NCBI RefSeq assembly: GCF_000429085.1
Contig: NZ_AUBE01000012.1
Coordinates: 1-64,000, forward strand
Reading direction: 5' to 3'
Source of the DNA: Streptomyces flavidovirens DSM 40150
GTDB taxonomy: Bacteria > Actinomycetota > Actinomycetes > Streptomycetales > Streptomycetaceae
Length of the DNA: 64,000 nt
The notes under the pieces were generated by a model. That model did no database searches and was not told the origin of the DNA. It saw only the letters and a list, made by a program, of their open reading frames with translations. The translations under genes were made by a program, and so were the position numbers. Shown here one piece after another: positions 1 to 9,183 of this stretch; the stretch's first letter is position 1; every line of letters begins with the position of its first letter.

Positions 1-102
1 CACCGGCGAGAACACCATCTCCTGGCGCGACCCGACACCAGCACATCAAAGCCGCATCCCAGGATGAAACAACAGGATGAAACGACCTCTTAGAGCAGAG
101 GC

Positions 103-567
103 TTGGCCGATTCCCTGGCGAGACGTGACCGATGGCCCTGTACGCCTGGTCCAGGCCGTGCTCAAGAGTCTGTGATGCTTCGCTGGCTGCGGCGACGCCG
201 ACGCGGAATCCCGCACCTTCTCCTCCGGCGACGCTTCTCAGAAGTCCGTTTTGCAAGCTGCCAGCTGTTCGTAACTCTTCTGCGCCGCCCTGCGGGGTCA
301 CCCCGTTCAGCCCACGCACCAGCCGTGTCGCACTCACGGAGGCAGGTATTCAGGGCAGCGGAGAGCGGAGCCCGCCCGGGAACCCTTCGCACGTCGACCG
401 GGCGGGCCGCGTCATCCGGACTCTTCCTCGTCGGCCTGCTGGTGATCGCGTTAATCGGCAGCGCCCTTCGTCTGACCATGACGGCGCGCGCCCGAGCCCA
501 GGCGTCACTCGTGCTGGTGGGTCCGGGCGTGGGCGCTCCACGCGGTCACCAGACTGCGAGAGGGTGA
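103..567 (+). CDS. Doubtful small membrane protein
   Basis: Open frame of 154 codons that I do not recognise. Only the last third looks protein-like: a hydrophobic run (SGLFLVGLLVIALIGSAL) that could be one membrane segment, then a short basic tail. The first two thirds are arginine-rich and resemble out-of-frame GC-rich DNA, so the real start, if there is one, probably lies well inside. The stop is 4 bp before the start of the lipoprotein gene, which weakly favours a two-gene unit. It could equally be a decayed gene. Confidence 0.2.
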   Translation: MADSLARRDRWPCTPGPGRAQESVMLRWLRRRRRGIPHLLLRRRFSEVRFASCQLFVTLLRRPAGSPRSAHAPAVSHSRRQVFRAAESGARPGTLRTSTGRAASSGLFLVGLLVIALIGSALRLTMTARARAQASLVLVGPGVGAPRGHQTARG

Positions 568-571
568 GCGG

Positions 572-1027
572 GTGCGCTACCGGATCATGCCCATTGTCTT
601 CATCGTCCTGCTGGGCGTAACCGGCTGTACCGCTGTAACACCTCAGGTGAAGCCGCACCCGAGGGTGTTGCTGCCTGCCGGGAACCGTTCCTCACCGCTG
701 GAACTCCAGCCGGTGCAGCAACGGCCGTCAAAGCCGCAGGCCCGTGAGGAACTCTCAGCGGCCGACAAAGCCATCAAACCGGACAAGAAACCCAGTGGGG
801 ACCGCCCAGGTCCCTCGGCCCGAATGAAGACTCCGGTCCAGCCGCGCAAGACCTACATGGGACGCGTTGTTCTCGGCGGAGCTCGCATGAAACCGTCCCC
901 CGCTCACCAGCAAATCCTTCGCGATCTCCGCGGTCTGCTCACCTGCCGCGAACCGCCCACCGGCCTCCAGCCGCAACCGTTCACGAGCCACCCGACGCTC
1001 AGCGGACAGACCCCACCCTCGCCATAA
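572..1027 (+). CDS. Small secreted lipoprotein, function unknown
   Basis: 151 residues from a GTG start. The N-terminus is a short lipoprotein signal: basic MRYR, hydrophobic IMPIVFIVLLG, then the lipobox VTGC with the lipidated Cys near residue 19. The mature part is Pro/Lys/Arg-rich and low in complexity up to about residue 100, followed by a stretch around ILRDLRGLLTCREP. A membrane-anchored extracellular protein is the simplest reading. No family was recognised. It follows the preceding open frame by 4 bp. The downstream toxin operon is on the opposite strand and converges on it. Confidence 0.45.
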   Translation: MRYRIMPIVFIVLLGVTGCTAVTPQVKPHPRVLLPAGNRSSPLELQPVQQRPSKPQAREELSAADKAIKPDKKPSGDRPGPSARMKTPVQPRKTYMGRVVLGGARMKPSPAHQQILRDLRGLLTCREPPTGLQPQPFTSHPTLSGQTPPSP

Positions 1028-1126
1028 CGCATAGCAACGGCATACCGCAGGGATCACCGCACGTCACTACCCGATGCCAGACCGAAAACCTCAATAACGA
1101 CCGGTCATACCTCGCCCACTTCACCC

Positions 1127-1552
1127 TCATGGGCGATCCGCAAATGGTGATTCAATATTTCCCCAATGGAAAATATATTCACCGTCTGCTTCCCTAAACG
1201 TAACTTCGACTCCGGCGGCTGGTAGATCGAATTCAGCGCGCAGCCACCCGTCCATTGCGAGTGCAGCAACTTCGGATCGGTAGTCACTCAATGGCGCTTG
1301 AAGCGAGACTACCTGAATACCAAGTCCTTCGGGATAGCGTGACGCCAAGATTTCTGCGTGCAGCGCCAGCCCAAAGGAGAGCCAAGCGGCATCTTTCCAG
1401 TAAAGTCCGCCAATTGGGTGGGATAGCCAAACCTGCTGGTGGATCCGCAGTGAGTGGTCGGCGGGCGGAGTGGATACAAGGGTGCGGGCTGTCAAGTTGG
1501 CAGCCAGCCCGCCAACCGGGCTGCGGAGTCGGTATTTGAATGATGTTTCCAT
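1127..1552 (-). CDS. Candidate immunity protein of the Rhs/WXG toxin
   Basis: 141 residues, ATG start 8 bp downstream of the stop of the 1586-residue Rhs toxin, the normal place for a cognate immunity gene in a polymorphic-toxin operon. I do not recognise the sequence as a named immunity family. It is a compact, soluble, aromatic-rich protein (HPIGGLYWKDAAWLSF; DGEYIFHWGNIE) without a signal peptide or membrane segment, so it would act in the cytoplasm, probably by binding the C-terminal domain of the neighbouring toxin. The role rests on position and size only. Confidence 0.55.
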   Translation of the reverse strand: METSFKYRLRSPVGGLAANLTARTLVSTPPADHSLRIHQQVWLSHPIGGLYWKDAAWLSFGLALHAEILASRYPEGLGIQVVSLQAPLSDYRSEVAALAMDGWLRAEFDLPAAGVEVTFREADGEYIFHWGNIESPFADRP

Positions 1553-1560
1553 GGTCGCCC

Positions 1561-4500
1561 TTAGTCGAATTTCAGCAAGTGGAATACGGAGCGACTGAAA
1601 TAATTTTCGATCCCCATCCCGGTGTACCCTCTGACATGATCATAAGCGTGAGGCAGTCCGTCTCCATACAGGCGACTATGCGCCTCCATGAAAGTATCCA
1701 CCTCGTCGGTTGATTTGCCGTCAACATCAAACCTGTTCATTCGCCCGAAGTCGTCGCCCGAGATCTTGAACGACAATATGTCGACCTCGAATCCGCGATC
1801 GCGGAGCCTCTGCGCGTACGCTTCTGCAGCTGCCCGGGTTTCCCACGCGTAGACGCCCTCTCCGTACTGACCTCGGGTGTCATCTGTTGGCCAGGGCTCA
1901 CCACCTTGGCGCAATCGAGCTGCGTCAACTGGGTCTTGTATCGTGTGGTACTCGTGACAGGCTGCCAGCCCCAGAGGATCGGTCCACGTGTGTGGATTGT
2001 GCACGTAGGCAGTGGGGTTGGGAGCGGGGTCGAGCCCAAGAGGATCAACGGTGAGGTAGCGCGCGGTCTCCGGATCGTAGTGCCTGAAGTAGTTGTAATG
2101 GAGACCGGTCTCCGGGTCGAAGTACTGCCCAGGAAATCGCAGTGGCGTATAGGCCGTAGCCGTCCGGTTCCAAGCCGTCTTTCCCCAGAGCGTGCTGCGG
2201 GTCCGCCACGCAATGTCGCCCTGTTCGTCAACGAGTTCTGTCGGGGTGCCGACGAGGTCTGTGACGACCGCGTAGAAGCGACAGTCGATGTCCTCCTGGG
2301 AGGCGTCGGCTGCCGTAATGCGTTCCGTTTGAGTCAGGGGGCGTAGGCCGTCGTGGTCCCAGGTCAGGGTCAGCCCGCCCGATGACGTATCCGGCGCGTA
2401 AGCCGTCTGTTCACACAGCGTGGTGCCGTCCCAGGTGAAGTCGACCTGTTCCGCGATCGTTTCGGAGCCGTCTGCCGCAAGGCGCTGTTTCGCGATGCGG
2501 CGGCCCAGTGGGTCGTACAGGTAGCGCCAGGTCGTACCGTCCGGTGTGAGGACCGAGACCAAGCGGTCCTCCGCGTCCCACGTGTAGCGCCAGGTGTCCG
2601 GCTTGCTGGAGAGGCGCGGCTTTTGACGGAGTGTGATGCGGCCCGCCGTGTCGTGTTCGTAGCGGACTCCGCCCGCAGCACGGATTCGTGTCCCGGTGTA
2701 GGTACGCGGGCCCACCGCATCCTGACCCGGCATGGGGGTCGGCCAGGATGCCGATGTCTGGTTGCCCGCCTCGTCATATGCATATTTCTCCGTCCAGGCT
2801 GCCGCGTGGACCGCGGTGACCCGGCCTGCCGCGTCCAGGTCGAAGCGGCTGGATCCGTTGAGCTGGTCGTCGATGCCGACCAAGTTGCTGTCCGGGCGGT
2901 ATGCGTAGGCGCGCTGTTGGATGCGCTGGTTGGCCGGTCCGAACAGCTCCTGTTTGGTCAGGCGGCCGAGGTCGTCGAAGGCGCTGGTGAGAGTCAGAGC
3001 TCCGCCGAGGTGGCGGGAGAGTTCGCGGCCTGCCGCGTCGTGCGCGAAGGTCAAGGCCCGCCCAGAGGTGCTCAGTTCGGTGCGGTTGCCTGCAGCATCG
3101 TGCTTCCAGATGCTGACCGCACCCATTGGGGTGGTGCGGCCGGTTCGGCGGCCCAGTGTGTCGTAGGTGTACGTCACCGTACGGCCGTTGACCGTCTCAG
3201 CCAGCAGGCGCCCTGCATCGTCCCGCTCCAGCGTCAGGTCTGCGTCCGGTCCGGTCGCCCGGGCAAGGCTGCCCATGACGTCGTACGCGTATGACGTCAC
3301 CGCCCCAGCGGCATCCTTCTTCGCTGTGCGGCCCAGCACATCGCGCTCGAAGCGAATCAACGAACCGGAGGCTGTTGTCCGTGTCGTCAACTGGCCTGCT
3401 GCGTCATGGGTGTACGTCAGCGCCCGGTCGTCGAAGTCTGTTTCGGCTATCAGGCGGCCAGCCGCGTCGTACTCGTACCTCCAGGTGAGGCCCTGGGGGT
3501 TGGTGACCTTCCGGAGCTGGAGTTCCGTGTCGTGCTCGAACTCATAGCGGACCCCGTCCGCACCCGTGCGAGCCGACATCAGATCGAAGTGCGTGTACTC
3601 GAAGGTCGAGACCGCGCCCATCGCGTCCGTGTGCGAGGTGCAGTTGCCCTCCCCGTCGTACGTCCACGACTCCGTACTCCCGTCCGGAGCGGTGCGCCGG
3701 GCCAGCTTTCCCTCGACCGTCCACACCAGCCGCGTCCTCGCGCCCAGCGGGTCGGTGACCGCGACAGGACGTCCGAAACGGTCCCGCTCATAACGCGTCA
3801 CAGCGCCTAAGGGGTTGGTGACTTCTAGAGGGAGGCCTGCGGCGTTGCAGCGGACCGTCGTCCTCGCGCCGAGTGCATCCGTCACCCCGGACAGGTGGCC
3901 CAGCTCGTCGTACGCGAAACGAGTCGTGGCACCCGAGGAATCCATCTGCTCCGTGCGATTGCCGAACTCGTCGAAGGACTGGGCGATGTATATGCCATCG
4001 GCTCCGGCGATGGAGACGGGCATTCCTTGGTCGTTGTAGCCGGCGCTGGTGTAGCGGCCGTCTGGACGGACGACCATCACTGTGCGGCCGGCCTTGTCGT
4101 ACGCGTAGCTGATCGTGCGGCCCAGTGGGTCGGTGACGCTCACGGGACGGTCGTACCGGTCATATGTGGTGAGGGTGGTGGCCCCATCCGGGGCGATCTC
4201 TTTGACGACCTGAAGGTCACGGTTGACGTGGTAGCGCGTGCTGTGGCCCAGAGAGTTGGTGGCGGTGATGACCCGGTTTCCGGTCTGGGGATCGGTGTCG
4301 TCGTAGGTGAATGTGTTGCGCAGGTGACCGGCTTCGCCTGACTGAGAGATACATCGTGCCTGGTCGTCGTAGACGTACCTGTAGGACGAGTTGTTGGTGT
4401 CGGTCCAGGCGGTGATGCGGCCGAGTGAGTCGTTGGTGAAGCGGGTGGGTATGCCGGAGGATTTGGTCACCGTCGCCAGGTGGCCGTGTACGTCGTAGCC

Positions 4501-6321
4501 GAAGCGGACCAGTTCCTGGTCGCCACCGTTCTCTGACGCGTGGACGAGGTGCAGGGCGGTTATTCGGCCCTCGGCGGTCGTGATCTTGAGGTGATAGCCG
4601 GCCGAGTGCACGACGCCTGTCGGGGCGCCTTCGGTGTCGTACTCGAAGGTGAGCCACTGGCCCGAGCGGTCGATGATCTGCGCCAGGAGCGCGATGCCGT
4701 TGCCGTCGCCGCCCGGGGCGGCGAAGTCCCATATTCGGCCGCTCAGCTCGTCGGTGACCGTGTAATCGCCGTGGGCGTCGATGGTCAGCGGGTACCGGCC
4801 GCCCTCCAGGGGCAGAGTCGGCACGCCGGGCGCCGGGTGAGGGTAGGCCAGCATGGCCCCGTTGTCACGGATGAAAATGACGCCTTCGGCGTCGATCTCC
4901 AGGCGCTGGTCAGCGGTAGAGGTCCAGTGGGGGCCGAACCAGCGGCCGGCCTGGTAAGACGACTCGAACTGCCGGGTGAAGACCAGCGGCAGTCGGGCGG
5001 GCAGTGACACGTCGGTCTGGGACAGCGCCATCCGGCCGGTGGCCATGTCGATGGGGTCGCCGAACCACTTGCACTTCAGCTCCCGGGAAAAGTCCTTGAG
5101 CGCCCCGCCGACACCTCGGCGTGCGGCACCCGTGCCCGCTCCTCGGGCCGCTCCCCGGGCGGCGCCCTTGGCCAGCGCGCCCGCGCCCTTGGTTCCGATC
5201 AGGTTGGACAGCAATCCACCGGCGGCGTCTCCTCGGTCGCTGGACCACCCGGAGCCGATGATGCCCTTCGGGATCCGCTCGGGATGAGCCACCGTGCCGA
5301 GCAGATTCATCGCCAGCGCATGGTGCTGCTTGCTCCACTCCGCGGGATGGGTCAGGTTGTAAGGATCCAACGGGTTGAGCGTGCGCACCATCACCACCGC
5401 CTCGCCCGCACCCTTGGCGAAACCGCCGACCAGGTGCGCAAGCTCCATGCCCGAACTCAGCACATGGTCCTTGGCCTCGGCACCGAGCCGGTCACTGAAC
5501 GCCGGCTTTTGCGGCGCCTGCTCCAAAGCCTGCTTCACACGGCGATACGCGTCGCGTGCCGCTTCGGTGCGCTGGCGGCGGGCCTCGGTCAGGATCTCCT
5601 GCGCCTCGCGTCGGGCCGCTTCGCCCGGGTCCTGGAAGCTACCCGGCTGGGTCGGCCTGGGGCCCGGATCACCACCCGCCGCGGCAACCTTGTTGTACTG
5701 GGTGGCGGCCTGGTTGTACTGGGCGACCTGCGCGTCATACACCTTGGCCGCGCTCTGACTCGCCCGTTGAGCACTCTCGTACGCCTCGATCGCGGCCAAA
5801 GCCTGCCCCTGCGCCCAGCTCACCGCTTCCCCGTACGCCTTCAGAGCCTTGCCGGCCTCCTCACACGAGTCGGCCGCCTTCAACCACGCCGGCGGCTGCA
5901 TCCCGAACTTCTCCCGGAACGCGTCACCCGCCTTGCCCTGCCAGGCACCACTGTCCAGACCACGCAAACCCTGACCGACCGACTCGAACGCCTTGCCGAA
6001 GTCAGCCAGATGGGACGCCCGCGCCTGAATCGCCGGGGCGCTGCCGTGGATGAGTTCCCTGGGGTCATCGCTCTCGCCCAGCTGCCGCTCGGGGACATCG
6101 CCGCCCAGGCGGTTGCTCACACCTTCGCCGTAGTCCCGCACGCCCTCGGCGATCCGGTCGGCGCCCACCGAGGACAACCCGTCGGCCACCTTGTCCGTGA
6201 CCCGGTGAGTGGCCTCGCCGACGCTCTCCTTCGCGGAATCCAGGGCGCCCTCAGCTTTGGCGCCGATGCTGTCGACACCACTCTTGATCGCGCTGCCTAT
6301 ATCGGGCAGGTCGAGCCCCAT
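1561..6321 (-). CDS. Polymorphic toxin: WXG/ESX-type N-terminus, DUF6531, Rhs/YD repeats, variable C-terminal toxin
   Basis: 1586 residues. The N-terminal 270 residues are helical with a WXG-type turn (GAWQGKAGDAF, W near 127) and resemble type VII (ESX) secretion targeting domains of actinobacterial toxins. A Gly/Ala linker is followed by DUF6531 near 417-490 (CKWFGDPIDMATGRM), many YD repeats from about 600 to 1330, and the Rhs core-associated motif (ARYLTVDPLGL) that marks the cleavage boundary. The last ~134 residues are the variable toxin. YHTI near its start and GQYGEGVYAW about 30 residues on are reminiscent of ADP-ribosyltransferase folds, but that is inference. No N-terminal signal peptide is visible, consistent with ESX export. 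The start overlaps the upstream stop (ATGA) and an immunity candidate follows by 8 bp. The gene appears intact. Confidence 0.93.
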   Translation of the reverse strand: MGLDLPDIGSAIKSGVDSIGAKAEGALDSAKESVGEATHRVTDKVADGLSSVGADRIAEGVRDYGEGVSNRLGGDVPERQLGESDDPRELIHGSAPAIQARASHLADFGKAFESVGQGLRGLDSGAWQGKAGDAFREKFGMQPPAWLKAADSCEEAGKALKAYGEAVSWAQGQALAAIEAYESAQRASQSAAKVYDAQVAQYNQAATQYNKVAAAGGDPGPRPTQPGSFQDPGEAARREAQEILTEARRQRTEAARDAYRRVKQALEQAPQKPAFSDRLGAEAKDHVLSSGMELAHLVGGFAKGAGEAVVMVRTLNPLDPYNLTHPAEWSKQHHALAMNLLGTVAHPERIPKGIIGSGWSSDRGDAAGGLLSNLIGTKGAGALAKGAARGAARGAGTGAARRGVGGALKDFSRELKCKWFGDPIDMATGRMALSQTDVSLPARLPLVFTRQFESSYQAGRWFGPHWTSTADQRLEIDAEGVIFIRDNGAMLAYPHPAPGVPTLPLEGGRYPLTIDAHGDYTVTDELSGRIWDFAAPGGDGNGIALLAQIIDRSGQWLTFEYDTEGAPTGVVHSAGYHLKITTAEGRITALHLVHASENGGDQELVRFGYDVHGHLATVTKSSGIPTRFTNDSLGRITAWTDTNNSSYRYVYDDQARCISQSGEAGHLRNTFTYDDTDPQTGNRVITATNSLGHSTRYHVNRDLQVVKEIAPDGATTLTTYDRYDRPVSVTDPLGRTISYAYDKAGRTVMVVRPDGRYTSAGYNDQGMPVSIAGADGIYIAQSFDEFGNRTEQMDSSGATTRFAYDELGHLSGVTDALGARTTVRCNAAGLPLEVTNPLGAVTRYERDRFGRPVAVTDPLGARTRLVWTVEGKLARRTAPDGSTESWTYDGEGNCTSHTDAMGAVSTFEYTHFDLMSARTGADGVRYEFEHDTELQLRKVTNPQGLTWRYEYDAAGRLIAETDFDDRALTYTHDAAGQLTTRTTASGSLIRFERDVLGRTAKKDAAGAVTSYAYDVMGSLARATGPDADLTLERDDAGRLLAETVNGRTVTYTYDTLGRRTGRTTPMGAVSIWKHDAAGNRTELSTSGRALTFAHDAAGRELSRHLGGALTLTSAFDDLGRLTKQELFGPANQRIQQRAYAYRPDSNLVGIDDQLNGSSRFDLDAAGRVTAVHAAAWTEKYAYDEAGNQTSASWPTPMPGQDAVGPRTYTGTRIRAAGGVRYEHDTAGRITLRQKPRLSSKPDTWRYTWDAEDRLVSVLTPDGTTWRYLYDPLGRRIAKQRLAADGSETIAEQVDFTWDGTTLCEQTAYAPDTSSGGLTLTWDHDGLRPLTQTERITAADASQEDIDCRFYAVVTDLVGTPTELVDEQGDIAWRTRSTLWGKTAWNRTATAYTPLRFPGQYFDPETGLHYNYFRHYDPETARYLTVDPLGLDPAPNPTAYVHNPHTWTDPLGLAACHEYHTIQDPVDAARLRQGGEPWPTDDTRGQYGEGVYAWETRAAAEAYAQRLRDRGFEVDILSFKISGDDFGRMNRFDVDGKSTDEVDTFMEAHSRLYGDGLPHAYDHVRGYTGMGIENYFSRSVFHLLKFD

Positions 6322-6935
6322 CAGCGCTCACCCCCCGCAGAACCCCCGGCAGAGCTCTGCTCTGCTTCGGGCGGGCCGTCCCACTGCCATTCGGTGTCCT
6401 CCTGCCACCCGGTCAACGGCGACGTCTCGAAGTCCTCCACCACCTGAGCATCAGCCTCACGCTTCGCGTTCTCGGCCTCCACGAAGGACTCCACGCTGTA
6501 GTCCGCGTCCATCACATGACCGATCACGTTGCCCTGGAGCATCGTGTCCTTCACGGACGTCTTCTCGATCTCCTCCTGAGTGGCATACGGGTTGCCGCCG
6601 ACCTGATTCCACACCGTCTTGAACGTGTTCGCGGCATACCGTTCCTGCTCGTGATACAGCCCTGCGTTCAAGCCCAGCCCGAACGCAAAATCGCTCGCGT
6701 CCTGCATCAGGGTCCGTACTCCCCAGCCCCACCGGTCGCAGAACTCCGCGAAAATCTCCTGCAGGGCCCTGTCACCCAACTCCAACCCGGCCAGCTCCAA
6801 CTCGTCGAAGCCCCGCCCCAGATTCGCATCGACATCGAGCCCGAGCTCCTTCAGCTCATCCATCGCCCGATTGATGCCCCTGGTGATCTCACCCAGCGAC
6901 TCGGTATCCGCCCGGTACCCACCCCCGCCACTCAT
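6321..6935 (-). CDS. WXG100-like helical protein in the Rhs toxin operon
   Basis: 204 residues. The ATG at 6935 was chosen because it overlaps the upstream stop as ATGA; longer in-frame options add only Gly/Cys-rich low-complexity sequence. The N-terminus (residues 8-60) is amphipathic helix; a Trp-rich turn RWGWG near 70 is followed by another long helix region, reminiscent of WXG100/ESX-secreted helical hairpins. The tail is acidic and Gly-rich. It lies between the SseB-like gene and the toxin and overlaps both, so it is probably co-translated. A secretion partner, adaptor or chaperone of the toxin is likely by context. No precise family was identified. Confidence 0.65.
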   Translation of the reverse strand: MSGGGGYRADTESLGEITRGINRAMDELKELGLDVDANLGRGFDELELAGLELGDRALQEIFAEFCDRWGWGVRTLMQDASDFAFGLGLNAGLYHEQERYAANTFKTVWNQVGGNPYATQEEIEKTSVKDTMLQGNVIGHVMDADYSVESFVEAENAKREADAQVVEDFETSPLTGWQEDTEWQWDGPPEAEQSSAGGSAGGER

Positions 6936-7324
6936 ACCGCAGCCCCCACCCCATCCAGCGCCACCACATCCGGCACAATCCCGCGTACCGGCGGCAACAT
7001 CATCGGAGCTGCACCTGCGACATCGACCGCGACCCCCACCAGCCCACCGATATCCGGAATCACCTGATCCACAAGCCGGGCCCCGAACACCGGCACCCAC
7101 TCATCGATGACCTCGCCCCGCTGCCCGGCGAAGGACTCCAGCGTCTCCATGCTCGTGAAAGCGAACAACCAGCGGACCGGCCCCGTCGCCACCGAGAGCA
7201 ACGCCCCGTCCACCACGGGCACCAGCACCTCACTACGCCGGAACTCACCCACCAGCGACCGAAGGTCCCCCTCACCAGTCCCCGCCAACTCCGTCAACCG
7301 CAACGCCAACGCCTCACCACGCAT
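6932..7324 (-). CDS. SseB N-terminal-like protein heading the toxin operon
   Basis: About 130 residues. The ATG at 7324 has a GGGGGTGG ribosome site just upstream; a GTG at 7333 is the alternative. The fold signature is that of the SseB N-terminal family common beside actinobacterial WXG/Rhs toxins: FRRSEVLVPVVDG, VRWLFAFTSMETLESFAG, then a hydrophobic C-terminal part ending DVVALDGVGAAV. In this family the protein is cytoplasmic and its biochemical role is unresolved; an accessory role in effector handling is inferred from repeated co-occurrence. The stop overlaps the next start (ATGA). It is probably the first gene of the four-gene operon. Confidence 0.65.
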   Translation of the reverse strand: MRGEALALRLTELAGTGEGDLRSLVGEFRRSEVLVPVVDGALLSVATGPVRWLFAFTSMETLESFAGQRGEVIDEWVPVFGARLVDQVIPDIGGLVGVAVDVAGAAPMMLPPVRGIVPDVVALDGVGAAV

Positions 7325-7438
7325 ACCCGCCACCCCCGTTGCTCATTGCGTACGCGAACCCTCACCGTAACCGACAGGTCCGACAACCCTCCCTACGGCA
7401 TGCGACACCGGACACGCAAGTGACGTAGAGAAGCCTAG

Positions 7439-7471
7439 TACTGCAACGGTCTTTGCGGTGACGGTTGGGCA
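7439..7471 (+). repeat. Left terminal inverted repeat of the IS701-type element
   Basis: 33 bp, a perfect reverse complement of 8807-8839. Similarity stops immediately inside, which fixes the repeat length. Confidence 0.9.
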
Positions 7472-7625
7472 GGTTCAGGTGGTATGTGGCCGCGCCGTTT
7501 GTAGTGGCTGATGCGGGCTTGGTGCTGCCGTCTGCGTCGCCAGTGTGACCAGTGCAGAACGTGGTCGACCGGGGCTGGCCGGCGGTATGTGAGGTGGTGG
7601 ATCAGGCGTCGCAGTTCAGGGAGGC

Positions 7626-8797
7626 TCAGCGGGACGAGTCCGGGGGATCCGTTTCTGCTTTCCCTGTGCCGAGTTCGCGGGCCCGCAGGATCGTGAGGCA
7701 GGCGTGGGCGGCCATGGCGAGGGTGATGTGGCGGTGCCAGCCCGGGTAGCGACGGACCTGGTAGTCGTCCAGTCCGCACTCCTGCTTGGCGGTCTGGAAA
7801 CATTCCTCGATCGCCCACCGGGCACCGGCGACGTGGATGAGCTCGTCGAGTGTGGTGCCGACTGAGCAATAGGCGATGTAGTAGGAGATCTCCTCGGGCC
7901 GGCGGACACTGCGACGGGCGATCACCCAGTGCCGCCGGTCTTCCCGGTGCCAGGGGCGGACCTCCACCCGAGCCCAGTCATAAACGCGGGGACCGTGGGC
8001 TCCGTTGCCGCAAGAGCGGCGCTTCCACTTCTGCCTCGGCAGGCCATTGAACAGGTCGTGCACAGGGTGGTCGATCGCGAAGCGGGTCACGACGGTGTCG
8101 TGGCGGGTGGTGGCCATCACGTGGAAGACGTCCGCCCGCTCCAGCTCGGTGCGCCAGCCTTTGGAGAAGCCATAGGCAGCGTCCGCGGTCACCCACCGGA
8201 ACGGAATCTTCTCGTCGATTGCGCGGCGGACCATCGCCTTAGCGATGGTCACCTTCGTCTCGAAGCTGACCGCGTCGTCGATGCCGGCCCGGCGGCACCG
8301 GTCACGGTCCTCCGTCCACGACGTGGGCAGGTAGAGACGGCGGTCGATCAGCGTGCGGCCGCGTTCGGTGGCATAGGCGAGGAAGACCCCGACCTGGCAG
8401 TTCTCCGTCCGCCCGGCGGTGCCGGAGTACTGCCGCTGGACCCCGGCCGAGGCCATCCCCTTCTTCAGGAATCCGGTGTCGTCCACGATCAGGACCGCCT
8501 CCGGGGCGCCGAGGTGCTCGACCACGTAGTCCCGCACGTCGTCGAGGACCTCGCCGGCATCCCAGTCGATCCGGTTCAGCAGCCGGTGGATCCGGTCAGG
8601 GCCTGCGTGACCCGCCTCCTCCGCCAGCGCCAGCCGTTCTTCCGCTCGAGCGGAGCGATCAGCCCCTGCATGTACGCCAGAGCCGACTCACGCGGCTCCG
8701 ACCTGGAGAAACGGTGCACGGACCGCTCGTGCAGAGCCTCCAGTTCACCAACCCACGCCCAGACCTCAGCAAGTTTCCCACCCATGATCAGGCCCAA
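7626..8797 (-). pseudogene. IS701-family transposase, frameshifted
   Basis: The N-terminus lies in one frame (from 8797; ELEALHERSVHRFSRSEPR, LIAPLERKNGW). The remaining ~300 residues lie in another (AEEAGHAGPDR onward, ending at 7626). One base appears missing near 8625-8635, in a GGCTGGCGCTGG stretch, when the frames are joined as NGW-x-LAEEAG. The body has the DDE catalytic context typical of IS701 transposases: VDDTGFLKKG for the first Asp, WVTADAAYG for the second, and AIEECFQTAKQECGLDDYQVR around the Glu. Full length would be about 390 residues, normal for the family. Whether the frameshift is real or a read error needs raw reads. Confidence 0.85.
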
Positions 8798-8806
8798 CGA
8801 CCCGCA

Positions 8807-8839
8807 TGCCCAACCGTCACCGCAAAGACCGTTGCAGTA
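8807..8839 (-). repeat. Right terminal inverted repeat of the IS701-type element
   Basis: 33 bp, a perfect reverse complement of 7439-7471. The flanking tetranucleotide is TTAG. Confidence 0.9.
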
Positions 8840-8954
8840 TTAGTGCCGTATCAGGCAACGTTCGCCCTGTTGTTGTCCCGTTCTATTGAACCGCGGCGGG
8901 AACGAGTCGCTGCTGTGGGCTGTTATAGTCCCGGCCCGACGAAGGGGGCCGCTC

Positions 8955-9155
8955 GTGGCCAAGGTCAACATCAGTCTCGATGCCGAACTCGTGGTGGAAG
9001 TAATGGTCCTGGCCGGTGTCGGCTCGCCCCAGGACGCCGTCGAAGCAGTCGTGCGTGACTACATCGCCCGGGGACACCGCACCGAGGCACGCACCGAGTT
9101 CAAGGAGCAGAGCCAGCACGAGGTCGAGGTCAAACCGCAGGAGCCCCAAGGCTGA
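8955..9155 (+). CDS. VapB-like antitoxin, orphan (copy 1)
   Basis: 66 residues from a GTG preceded by GAAGGGGG. The compact N-terminus (AKVNISLDAELVVEVM) followed by a helix with DAVEAVVRDYIARGHR resembles DUF2191/VapB-type ribbon-helix-helix antitoxins, which bind operator DNA and a PIN-type toxin. The C-terminal 20 residues are charged, where such antitoxins contact toxin. No toxin gene follows; the next sequence is an IS256 scrap, so it is an orphan or has lost its partner. A second copy about 85% identical lies at 33650-33850 on the other strand, and the CGACGAAGGGG leader is also shared. Confidence 0.65.
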   Translation: MAKVNISLDAELVVEVMVLAGVGSPQDAVEAVVRDYIARGHRTEARTEFKEQSQHEVEVKPQEPQG

Positions 9156-9183
9156 CCACTGTGATGCGTGACGTCGCTCCAGC

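Larger units (their letters stand above)
7439..8839. mobile_element. IS701-type insertion sequence, complete ends, about 1.4 kb
   Basis: Bounded by perfect 33-bp inverted repeats (7439-7471 and 8807-8839; outer end TACTGCAACGGTC). The flanking tetranucleotides are CTAG on the left (7435-7438) and TTAG on the right (8840-8843). Both fit the YTAR preference known for IS701-family targets but differ by one base. The element carries a single minus-strand transposase gene that is interrupted by a frameshift. Confidence 0.85.

Noticed and set aside
1..102. Possible C-terminal end of a gene entering from the left edge
   Set aside because: All three plus frames stop within about 95 bases, and none is long enough to judge.
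3000..4700. Repetitive DNA in the Rhs gene as a possible repeat array
   Set aside because: The repeats are the degenerate YD coding units of an Rhs protein, not a CRISPR or satellite array.
5284..6447. 387-codon plus-strand frame opposite the Rhs toxin start
   Set aside because: Arg/Leu-rich antisense shadow; the minus-strand genes have recognised domains and coupled starts.
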